Assembly: GCA_024644145.1 (NCBI GenBank)
Contig: JAHELO010000051.1
Span: forward strand, 1 to 8,936
Source of the DNA: Christiangramia sp.
GTDB taxonomy: Bacteria > Bacteroidota > Bacteroidia > Flavobacteriales > Flavobacteriaceae
Direction: 5' to 3'
DNA length: 8,936 nucleotides
The notes below the pieces were generated by a model. That model saw only the letters and a program-made list of their open reading frames with translations. It made no database searches and was not told the DNA's origin. The position numbers and the translations under genes were made by a program. This document shows positions 1-6,396 of this stretch, piece by piece (positions within the stretch are counted from its first letter, which is position 1; the number at the start of each line of letters is the position of its first letter).

Positions 1-3
1 TAT

Positions 4-34
4 AAAATCCGGGGAATTACTTCCGGATTTTTTT
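4..34 (+). terminator. Rho-independent terminator of an upstream plus-strand gene
   Basis: AAAATCCGG (4-12) pairs perfectly with CCGGATTTT (23-31) around a 10-nt loop (13-22), and the T-run continues to position 34 (seven T, 28-34). The long T-run lies on the plus strand and there is no matching A-run on the left, so it should end a plus-strand transcript entering from outside the window. The gene it serves is not visible. The stem core is the same as in the terminator at 5660-5689. Confidence 0.8.
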
Positions 35-145
35 GTCTTATTAACAGAAAAATTTACTTATTAACATGTAAATTGTTTATTACCTGTTAAGTAACTAAGG
101 GCAGTTTTCTTAAGATTGTCTTAACAAATTTTTTACTTTAGTTCT
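35..145 (+). promoter_or_regulatory. Upstream region of dnaB, with repeated TTAACA motifs
   Basis: This AT-rich stretch lies between the upstream terminator and the dnaB ATG, so it must hold the promoter of the plus-strand cluster. The 10-mer CTTATTAACA occurs twice in direct orientation (37-46 and 57-66, 20 bp apart). TTAACA recurs at 121-126 and its complement TGTTAA lies at 85-90. I see no clean match to the Bacteroidota promoter (TTG, about 17-23 bp, TAnnTTTG). The nearest candidates are TTG at 33-35 with TACTTATT at 55-62, and TTG at 116-118 with TACTTTAG at 134-141. Both have mismatches, and the second would leave almost no 5' leader. That a promoter lies here is well supported by position; its exact site is not. 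Confidence 0.35.
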
Positions 146-1705
146 ATGGAAAAAACCACCTCCCCCCAAAATATTTCTTACAAAAAAACGAATGTTGTTA
201 GTTTAGAAAAAGGAAAAGTTCCGCCGCAGGCCGTTGATTTAGAAGAGGTTGTGCTTGGAGCTATGATGATAGATAAAAAAGGTGTAGATGAGATTATTGA
301 TATTCTACATCCGGAAGCTTTTTATAAAAATTCACATAAGCTTATATATGCAGCTATTAAAAAATTATTCGATAGCTCAGAGGCGATAGACTTATTAACG
401 GTTTCTAATCAATTAAAGAAAGAAGGAGTTTTTGATAAAGCCGGCGGGGACTATTATCTTATACAACTTACCCAAAAAGTATCAAGTTCAGCTCATATTG
501 AGTTTCATGCGCGTATTATACTTCAGAAATATATTCAGAGAAGTCTCATAAAAATATCCAATGAGATCATTGAAGAAGCATTTGATGAAGGGGCAGATGT
601 ATTTGATCTGTTGGACAGTGCTGAGGCAAAACTTTATGAAGTTACCCAGGGGAATATAAAACGATCTACAGAAACCGCACAAAGTTTGGTTATCCAAGCG
701 AAAAAGAAGATCCAGGAAATCTCTAATAAAGAGGGACTTAGTGGGGTGCCTTCTGGATTTGACAAACTGGATGAATTAACTTCAGGATGGCAGCCTTCAG
801 ATCTTATTATTGTAGCAGCCCGTCCTGGTATGGGTAAAACGGCCCTGACCTTATCCATGGCGCGTAATATTGCCGTAGATCAGGGAATACCGGTAGCTTT
901 TTTCTCCTTGGAGATGTCTTCAGTACAGTTGATAACACGATTGATCTCATCTGAAACGGGTCTTTCTTCAGAAAAGCTAAGAACCGGAAAACTGGAACAA
1001 CATGAATGGGAGCAATTAAACGTCAAGGTGAAAGACCTGGAAAAAGCACCTTTATTTATAGATGACACCCCTTCACTTTCAATTTTCGATTTGCGAGCGA
1101 AGGCGCGTAGACTGGCATCTCAGCATGGTATTAGAATGATCGTAATTGATTATTTGCAGTTAATGACGGCCGGAGGTAGCCAGAAAGGTGGAGGTAACAG
1201 GGAACAGGAGATCTCTACGATTTCCCGAAACCTTAAGGCACTCGCCAAAGAATTGAATGTGCCGGTGATCGCACTTTCTCAGCTTTCCCGTGCCGTGGAA
1301 ACTCGTGGAGGTAGTAAAAGACCATTACTGTCTGACCTTAGGGAATCTGGAGCTATTGAGCAGGATGCCGATATTGTATCTTTTATTTACAGGCCAGAAT
1401 ATTATAAGATAGAAGAGTGGGATGATGAAGAAAGAACTCCAACTCAGGGGCAGGGTGAATTTATAGTAGCAAAACACCGTAATGGTGGATTGGAAAATAT
1501 AAGGTTGAAATTCATTGGAGAACTCGGTAAATTTGATAATTTAGAAGACTTTAATTTCCCTTCTGAAATTCCTTCCAGTATGAACAGTGGAGGAGGAGAC
1601 AGTGATTTCGGGAATTTTAATTTACCAAACCCAAGCGCTGATGAAGCTTTTGGAAGTTCAATGAACAGTAATTTTGATGATGACGATAATGACGTTCCGT
1701 TCTAA
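146..1705 (+). CDS. dnaB: Replicative DNA helicase DnaB
   Basis: Hexameric 5'-to-3' helicase that unwinds DNA at the replication fork and recruits DnaG primase; it acts in the cytoplasm at the replisome. The protein has 519 residues, against 471 in E. coli. The N-terminal all-alpha domain starts at PPQAVDLEEVVLGAM (26-40) and runs to about 130; a linker follows to about 195. The RecA-like motor fills about 197-462, with Walker A ARPGMGKT (225-232), the catalytic-glutamate motif FFSLEM (E256), Walker B VIDY (333-336), ALSQLSR (376-382) and the arginine-finger-like KHRNG (443-447). No intein interrupts it. Residues 476-519 form a Gly/Asn/Ser/Asp-rich disordered tail with SSMNS twice, ending in DDDDNDVPF, which resembles the tip of single-stranded-DNA-binding protein. 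The ATG at 146 leaves a normal N-terminal extension before the conserved domain. It is the first gene of the plus-strand cluster, and its end overlaps the next reading frame. Confidence 0.97.
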   Translation: MEKTTSPQNISYKKTNVVSLEKGKVPPQAVDLEEVVLGAMMIDKKGVDEIIDILHPEAFYKNSHKLIYAAIKKLFDSSEAIDLLTVSNQLKKEGVFDKAGGDYYLIQLTQKVSSSAHIEFHARIILQKYIQRSLIKISNEIIEEAFDEGADVFDLLDSAEAKLYEVTQGNIKRSTETAQSLVIQAKKKIQEISNKEGLSGVPSGFDKLDELTSGWQPSDLIIVAARPGMGKTALTLSMARNIAVDQGIPVAFFSLEMSSVQLITRLISSETGLSSEKLRTGKLEQHEWEQLNVKVKDLEKAPLFIDDTPSLSIFDLRAKARRLASQHGIRMIVIDYLQLMTAGGSQKGGGNREQEISTISRNLKALAKELNVPVIALSQLSRAVETRGGSKRPLLSDLRESGAIEQDADIVSFIYRPEYYKIEEWDDEERTPTQGQGEFIVAKHRNGGLENIRLKFIGELGKFDNLEDFNFPSEIPSSMNSGGGDSDFGNFNLPNPSADEAFGSSMNSNFDDDDNDVPF

Positions 1706-1826
1706 ACAGAAAAAGCCTGTACAGGCTGAAGGAACCTCCATTTATAAAATTTTTAAAAGCAGTAAAGTAGTTCGAATTACTTTGCTGCTTTCTTTTTTAA
1801 TATTGTTTGGGAGCAGTGCATATGCC
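1689..1826 (+). other. Predicted signal peptide of the exported protein
   Basis: With the start at 1689, a long basic n-region (several Lys/Arg in the first 29 residues) leads into the hydrophobic core ITLLLSFLILFG and an AYA-S cleavage site after residue 46. There is no lipobox cysteine, so a soluble secreted or periplasmic protein is more likely than a lipoprotein. The n-region is unusually long, about 29 residues, because no standard start codon lies nearer the core except a TTG inside it. By eye only. Confidence 0.65.
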
Positions 1827-3029
1827 TCCAAAATTCTGGTACCTATGGATGCCGACTCGCAGGGCAATCATTTAAAGGCGTATGGGATCGTCTATTATTC
1901 GCTGGAAAATCAGTTAAGCGTTAACTGGCTTCTAAATTACAGAGGTGGCTCATTCCTGATCTCAGATTCAGAAAAACTTCGGAAAGAGTGCCAGATAAGG
2001 GGAGTCGATTTTGAAGTGATTAGTGATAATATGGCAGGCTCAATACTGGAAGAAATAAGTAGCCCTTCTAAGAACATGGAATCGGTAGCCTTGGAAAAAG
2101 CCCCCAGGATCGCTGTGTATAGTCCGTCCGGCAATAAACCCTGGGACGATGCGGTTACCATGGCATTAACCTACGCAGAAATACCATATACTACGATCTA
2201 CGATAAAGAGGTTTTAGGCGATGCCCTCATTTTATATGATTGGCTTCATCTACATCATGAAGATTTTACCGGGCAGTTCGGTAAATTTTATCGTGCTTTC
2301 AGGACTGCGCCATGGTACATTCAGGAAAAAAAGGAGGCAGAAGAACTAGCCAGGGAATTAGGTTACAATAAAGTTTCTGAAGAGAAACTAGCGGTAGCTT
2401 TAAAGATTAGGGATTATGTGGTTGGTGGCGGATTCATGTTTGCCATGTGCAGTGCAACAGATAGTTTTGATATAGCGCTGGCGGCTGAAGGGGTTGATAT
2501 TGCAGAAGCCATGTTTGATGGTGATCCCAGCGAACCCGGCTACCAGGCTAAGATAGATTTCAATAATACTTTCGCTTTCACCAATTTCGAACTTGAACGG
2601 AGCCCCATGGTATATGAGTTCTCGAGTATAGATATGACAGCAAAAAGGTTGATTCAAAAAGAGAACGATTATTTTACCCTGATGGATTACTCTGCTAAAT
2701 GGGATGTGGTACCCACTATGCTTACTCAAAACCATACCCGGCTGGTAAAGGGCTTTATGGGGCAAACAACCAGTTATGACCCTGCTACTGTAAAGCCTGG
2801 TGTTCTCATCATGGGAGAAAGTAAACTTAATGGTGAGGCAAGGTATATTCATGGAATTAAAGGAAAAGGTTTCTTCACTTTTTACGGCGGACATGATCCT
2901 GAAGATTATCAGCATCGTGTGGGAGATCCTAAGACAGAACTGGAACTTCATCCAAATTCTCCGGGTTATCGTCTCATTCTTAATAATGTCCTTTTTCCCG
3001 CAGCAAAGAAGAAAGAGCAAAAAACTTAG
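1689..3029 (+). CDS. Exported Bacteroidota protein, usually labelled 'asparagine synthetase B'; amidotransferase/ThuA-like fold suspected
   Basis: From memory, close relatives in Flavobacteriaceae carry the label asparagine synthetase B. The sequence does not support that role: there is no N-terminal nucleophilic Cys and no SGGxDS-type ATP-pyrophosphatase loop. Instead a signal peptide (hydrophobic core about 30-42, cleavage probably after AYA at residue 46) points to secretion or the periplasm. After it come APRIAVYSP and a YDWLHLHHEDF stretch (H187, H189, H190), then GGGFMFAMCSATD, where C254 sits like the nucleophile elbow of a class I glutamine-amidotransferase-like fold. The C-terminus, FFTFYGGHDPEDY (H402) followed by LILNNVLFPA, recalls ThuA-like proteins. 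Fold and function are inference; the substrate is unknown. The frame is open from a TTG at 1674, with ATGs at 1677, 1680 and 1689. I chose 1689, the start with least overlap with dnaB (17 nt), giving 446 residues; the longer starts remain possible. The next gene begins 15 nt downstream. Confidence 0.8.
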   Translation: MTFRSKQKKPVQAEGTSIYKIFKSSKVVRITLLLSFLILFGSSAYASKILVPMDADSQGNHLKAYGIVYYSLENQLSVNWLLNYRGGSFLISDSEKLRKECQIRGVDFEVISDNMAGSILEEISSPSKNMESVALEKAPRIAVYSPSGNKPWDDAVTMALTYAEIPYTTIYDKEVLGDALILYDWLHLHHEDFTGQFGKFYRAFRTAPWYIQEKKEAEELARELGYNKVSEEKLAVALKIRDYVVGGGFMFAMCSATDSFDIALAAEGVDIAEAMFDGDPSEPGYQAKIDFNNTFAFTNFELERSPMVYEFSSIDMTAKRLIQKENDYFTLMDYSAKWDVVPTMLTQNHTRLVKGFMGQTTSYDPATVKPGVLIMGESKLNGEARYIHGIKGKGFFTFYGGHDPEDYQHRVGDPKTELELHPNSPGYRLILNNVLFPAAKKKEQKT

Positions 3030-3044
3030 AGTTTTATTTAAGAG

Positions 3045-3476
3045 ATGAGATTATATCAAAAAGAAATAATTTTAAAACCTAAGAAGCGCGGTTTCCATTT
3101 AGTAACCGAAGAGGTGATGTCTCAATTTTCTGAGATCCGAAATATTGAGATAGGGATTTTGCATATCTTTATTAAACATACTTCTGCGGGAATTGCTATT
3201 AACGAGAATGCAGACCCTACAGTACGGGAAGATTTTGAAAGTCATTTTAATGTGATGGTGCCAGAAAACCAGCCATATTATAAACATACACTTGAAGGAC
3301 CAGATGATATGCCAGCCCATATTAAAGGAGTTTTAACGGGTTTTTCATTACAAATCCCGGTGAGCGACGGGAAATTAAACCTGGGGACCTGGCAGGGAAT
3401 TTATCTATGTGAGTTCCGGGACCATGGTGGTCACAGAAAATTAGTACTTACACTTACTGGTAGTGGTGCCACATAA
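3045..3476 (+). CDS. YjbQ/UPF0047 family protein (putative secondary thiamine-phosphate synthase)
   Basis: Small cytoplasmic protein of 143 residues, a full-length member of the family (usually about 130-140). The family signature is complete: HTSAGIAINENADPTV (45-60), a Y..H pair (Y79, H81), DDMPAHIKG (87-95), GKLNLGTWQGIYLCEF (109-124) and the basic GGHRKL (128-133). Conserved histidines and acidic residues probably form a ligand- or metal-binding site on a trimeric beta fold. The name comes from E. coli YjbQ, which shows weak thiamine-phosphate synthase activity; the true cellular role of the family is not settled, and no thiamine gene lies nearby to support it. It starts 15 nt after the preceding stop and ends 22 nt before the antiporter, so it is probably part of the same transcript. 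No Shine-Dalgarno sequence is seen, only A/T-rich bases before the ATG. Confidence 0.92.
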   Translation: MRLYQKEIILKPKKRGFHLVTEEVMSQFSEIRNIEIGILHIFIKHTSAGIAINENADPTVREDFESHFNVMVPENQPYYKHTLEGPDDMPAHIKGVLTGFSLQIPVSDGKLNLGTWQGIYLCEFRDHGGHRKLVLTLTGSGAT

Positions 3477-3498
3477 TTATGGGAATTAATTATTTAAA

Positions 3499-5652
3499 AT
3501 GATGGTAGTGTTATTAAATATCGATTTTTCACTACCCCTGGTTAATCCTGTATTAAAATTTCTCATCATACTTTTAATCATCCTGGTTGTCCCAGTACTT
3601 TTTAACAGACTTAAAATACCTTCGATTCTGGGATTGATCTTAGCAGGAGCTATTATTGGACCCCATGCTTTCAATATTCTGGAAAGAGATAGCGGGATTA
3701 TCCTTTCTGGTACTGCCGGCTTATTATATATCATGTTCCTTGCCGGGCTGGAGGTAGATATGGGAGATTTTAAAAAGAACAGGGTGAAAAGCATCATTTT
3801 TGGACTTTATACTTTTTGTATTCCTATGTTTCTTGGGATTTTAGGAGGATTGTACTTATTGAAATTTTCATTATTATCCTCTGTTTTACTGGCCAGTATG
3901 TTTGCCTCCCATACCCTGATCGCCTACCCGATAATCAGGAAATTGGGAATCACCCGGAATATAGCAGTCAATATCACGGTAGGAGGGACCATCATTACAG
4001 ATACGCTTGCCTTACTCGTGCTGGCGGTGATCGTTGGAATGACCAGGGGTGAAGTGACACCAGCATTCTGGACCAAACTCACGTTACAGGTTCTTGTATT
4101 TGGAGGAATAGTTCTTTTTCTCTTCCCAGTGATTGGAAGATGGTTTTTCAGAAATGTAGAAGATAATGTTGCTCAATATATCTTCGTGCTGGCAATGGTT
4201 TTTCTTGCAGCTTTTCTTGCTGAATTGGCTGGCGTGGAAGGTATAATAGGTGCTTTTCTGGCCGGGCTATCCCTTAACCGCCTAATTCCACGAACATCTG
4301 CCCTGATGAATAGAGTGGAGTTCGTTGGAAATGCCATCTTTATTCCTTTTTTCCTTATAGGGATAGGGATGTTGATCAACTATCAGTTATTCTTTGAAGA
4401 TCTGGAAACCCTCAAGGTTGGAGGAATTATGATCTTTATAGCAACACTTTCGAAATACCTTGCCGCGATTTTAACACAAAAAACTTTCAATTTTTCTAAA
4501 CCTGAGGCACAGGTAATCTTTGGGCTGAGTAATGCCCAGGCTGCTGCTACCCTGGCAGCGGTTCTAATTGGTTATAATATTATCCTGGGTGAATCTGTAA
4601 ATGGAGAACCTGTTAGATTGTTGAACGAAAACGTGCTTAATGGCACTATATTAATGATACTTTTTACCTGTACAGTAGCAACGTTTTCGGCAACAAGAGG
4701 TGGTAAAGGTATTCTAGTTTCTGGAATAGATTCGTATTCTTCTGAGGGAACAGAACTGGAGGAAAGAATTCTTATTTCCCTAAAAAATTATAATAATGTC
4801 GAAGAGCTGGTGAATCTTGCAGTGTTATTAAAATCTGATCAAAACTCAGGCTTATACGGGCTTAATGTACTAAATAGTAAAGACGGACAGGAGGAAGACG
4901 AAAAGGATTCGGTACGCATATTAAATCATGCTTCAGAAGTTGCCATAGCAAGTGAGAATTACCTGCACCCAATCCTGAGATATGATTTTAATTTTTCAAA
5001 CGGGATTCTTGGGGCAGTCAGAGAAAATCAGATCACTGATGTGTTTCTGGGTCTACATGTAAAAAAGAAACTATCCGATTCCTTTTTAGGAGAGTTAACT
5101 GAAGGAGTTCTGCAAAAAACAAAAGCCAATACTTTTATATATAAATCTGTTCAGCCTCTAAATACGATCAAAAGACATCTTGTTTTTCTGCCCGAAGGTG
5201 TAGAGCATGAATCTGGTTTTCCATCCTTATTGAATAAACTGTGGAAACTGGGTCGCAATTCAGGCGCAAAACTAAATATTTATGGGACAGATAGGTGTTT
5301 AGATATTTTAGAAAGAATTCAGAAAGCTTATCCAGTTGATGTTGAATTTATCCCTTTAAACCATATTTCTACTAATGGAATTATCCTGCGGGAAGTTAAG
5401 CCAGATGACAATCTTGTTTTAGTTCTAAAAAGTAAAAATATACACTCGGTACATGGGCAGGGAGAGACATATACAGAAACCTTAAATAAAGACTTTAAGG
5501 AAAATAACTTTATCCTGGCCTACCTGTACGACGATTCAAATTTGAGTGATGGGAATAAGAACTTAATGAATGCATCGGTTTTGGAACCAGTGCAGAAGCT
5601 TGATGAAGTGTTCCGGCAAATTTTAGGGATATTTAAGAAAGCCGGGAACTAA
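3499..5652 (+). CDS. CPA2-type cation:proton antiporter with a universal-stress-like C-terminal region
   Basis: Inner-membrane monovalent cation (Na+ or K+)/H+ exchanger, 717 residues. Residues about 15-400 hold roughly 12 hydrophobic segments. Family landmarks include IPSILGLILAGAIIGPHAF (40-58), LAGLEVDMG (81-89), the ion-site helix GGTIITDTLALLV (162-174) with D168, VEGIIGAFLAGLSLNR (246-261) and the LSK lysine K319 in a late helix. The residue before D168 is Thr (T167), where related antiporters have Asn, Asp or Gln. From about 401 the protein is soluble. Two stretches resemble degenerate universal-stress-protein domains, one beginning ERILISLKNYNNVEELVNLA (422-441) and one KRHLVFLPEGVEHESG (558-573); I see no intact ATP-binding GxxG loop. 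The tail probably senses a ligand or regulates transport, which is inference. ATG 3499 is followed by a second ATG at 3502; either may be used. It is the last gene of the plus-strand cluster, before the terminator at 5660. Confidence 0.9.
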   Translation: MMVVLLNIDFSLPLVNPVLKFLIILLIILVVPVLFNRLKIPSILGLILAGAIIGPHAFNILERDSGIILSGTAGLLYIMFLAGLEVDMGDFKKNRVKSIIFGLYTFCIPMFLGILGGLYLLKFSLLSSVLLASMFASHTLIAYPIIRKLGITRNIAVNITVGGTIITDTLALLVLAVIVGMTRGEVTPAFWTKLTLQVLVFGGIVLFLFPVIGRWFFRNVEDNVAQYIFVLAMVFLAAFLAELAGVEGIIGAFLAGLSLNRLIPRTSALMNRVEFVGNAIFIPFFLIGIGMLINYQLFFEDLETLKVGGIMIFIATLSKYLAAILTQKTFNFSKPEAQVIFGLSNAQAAATLAAVLIGYNIILGESVNGEPVRLLNENVLNGTILMILFTCTVATFSATRGGKGILVSGIDSYSSEGTELEERILISLKNYNNVEELVNLAVLLKSDQNSGLYGLNVLNSKDGQEEDEKDSVRILNHASEVAIASENYLHPILRYDFNFSNGILGAVRENQITDVFLGLHVKKKLSDSFLGELTEGVLQKTKANTFIYKSVQPLNTIKRHLVFLPEGVEHESGFPSLLNKLWKLGRNSGAKLNIYGTDRCLDILERIQKAYPVDVEFIPLNHISTNGIILREVKPDDNLVLVLKSKNIHSVHGQGETYTETLNKDFKENNFILAYLYDDSNLSDGNKNLMNASVLEPVQKLDEVFRQILGIFKKAGN

Positions 5653-5654
5653 GC

Positions 5655-5689
5655 AAAAAAAAATCCGGTTCATTAATGAACCGGATTTT
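5655..5689. terminator. Bidirectional terminator between convergent operons, stronger for the minus strand
   Basis: Positions 5660-5689 are a perfect 30-base palindrome: AAAATCCGGTTC, a central ATTAAT, then GAACCGGATTTT. The run of nine A at 5655-5663 becomes U9 directly after the hairpin in minus-strand RNA, an excellent rho-independent terminator for rplT, whose stop is at 5709. In plus-strand RNA the hairpin is followed by only UUUUAUAAG, so termination of the antiporter transcript (stop at 5652) is probably weaker. It fills nearly all of the 56-nt gap between the two genes. Confidence 0.9.
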
Positions 5690-5708
5690 ATAAGAGAGTA
5701 TAATCGTT

Positions 5709-6053
5709 TTATTTTACTTTATCTACAATTGCTTTAAAAGCCTCTGGGTTATTCATCGCCAAATCGGCAAGAACCTTACGGTTCAAACCAATTCCATTGG
5801 TTTTAAGTTTCCCCATAAATTGAGAGTAAGATAACCCTTCTTGTCTGGCTGCAGCGTTAATACGCATTATCCATAAAGAACGGAAGTTACGTTTCTTAGC
5901 TTTACGGTCTCTGTATGCATAAAGCATAGCTTTATCAACCGCATTTTTAGCAACAGTCCAAACGTTTTTACGACGCCCGAAATATCCTTTTGCTTGCTTT
6001 AAAACTTTTTTTCTACGTGCCCTTTTGGCAACTGAGTTTACTGATCTTGGCAT
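5709..6053 (-). CDS. rplT: 50S ribosomal protein bL20
   Basis: Assembly and structural protein of the large ribosomal subunit that binds 23S rRNA early in assembly. The 114 residues match the normal family length. The basic N-terminal extension [20 protein letters not shown] leads into [19 protein letters not shown] and the conserved core [17 protein letters not shown], followed by YSQFMGKLK and [10 protein letters not shown] in the globular domain. It is the last gene of the thrS-infC-rpmI-rplT operon, 109 nt after rpmI, a wide gap for such an operon. In several bacteria bL20 represses its own operon by binding a leader RNA; whether the spacer here does this is unknown. The strong hairpin plus U9 terminator lies just downstream. 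Confidence 0.98.
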   Translation of the reverse strand: MPRSVNSVAKRARRKKVLKQAKGYFGRRKNVWTVAKNAVDKAMLYAYRDRKAKKRNFRSLWIMRINAAARQEGLSYSQFMGKLKTNGIGLNRKVLADLAMNNPEAFKAIVDKVK

Positions 6054-6162
6054 ATTTTACATTTTTTTGTAGTAGGCGGTCTGTTATAGACACTTTCAAA
6101 ATTTATTCAATTTTGCCCAACTCCATGGTTAAATAAATTAATTAAACCTCAAGAGCTTCAAT
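6054..6162 (-). promoter_or_regulatory. rpmI-rplT spacer with inverted repeats and a mini-ORF
   Basis: This 109-nt spacer holds two small perfect inverted repeats: CAAAATT/AATTTTG with a 5-nt loop (6097-6115), and GTCT/AGAC with a 5-nt loop (6079-6091). Read on the minus strand it also contains a seven-codon frame MELGKIE (6126 to 6103, stop included) that overlaps the first hairpin. No convincing Bacteroidota promoter is visible; TAAATTTT at about 6106-6099 is one mismatch from the -7 box but has no TTG at the right distance. It may be a translation-control leader for bL20 or simply a loose spacer. The stems are AT-rich or short, so confidence is low. Confidence 0.25.
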
Positions 6163-6360
6163 TTACTTTAAACGTAATTGAAGTTTGACATTGTCCTTAT
6201 CTGCATCATGTACCAAAGTACTGTGAGTTAAGGCTAGCTTACGTTTCTTAGACTTCTTTGTTAAGATATGACTCTTAAACGCGTGCTTTCTTTTAATCTT
6301 ACCTGTACCTGTTAGCTTAAAACGCTTCTTGGCACTGGATTTAGTTTTCATTTTAGGCAT
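6163..6360 (-). CDS. rpmI: 50S ribosomal protein bL35
   Basis: Small, very basic protein of the large ribosomal subunit; 65 residues, the usual length. The family hallmarks are present: [20 protein letters not shown] at the start, then [20 protein letters not shown] and a C-terminal segment ending in QLRLK. It lies 36 nt after the infC stop and 109 nt before rplT, the standard gene order. The ATG has no clear Shine-Dalgarno sequence upstream; the bases before it are ATAAAACAGGACAGCA. Confidence 0.98.
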
Positions 6361-6396
6361 TGCTGTCCTGTTTTATAATTAACTCTCTTATTCTCT

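Noticed and set aside
35..145. DnaA boxes or a replication origin upstream of dnaB
   Set aside because: I see no TTATNCACA-type DnaA boxes; the AT-rich TTAACA repeats alone do not make an origin.
2400..3020. 206-codon open frame on the minus strand opposite the exported-protein gene
   Set aside because: It lies wholly antisense to a clear coding frame with a recognised family and signal peptide, its translation resembles no family I know, and it has no promoter or operon context.
2800..3048. 82-codon plus-strand frame overlapping the end of the exported protein
   Set aside because: It is an alternate frame of that gene's conserved C-terminus and overlaps the yjbQ start; no independent support.
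3418..3434. Inverted repeat GACCATGGTGGTC inside yjbQ
   Set aside because: It arises from the codons of the conserved D-H-G-G-H stretch (126-130) and has no T-run after it, so it is explained by the protein sequence.
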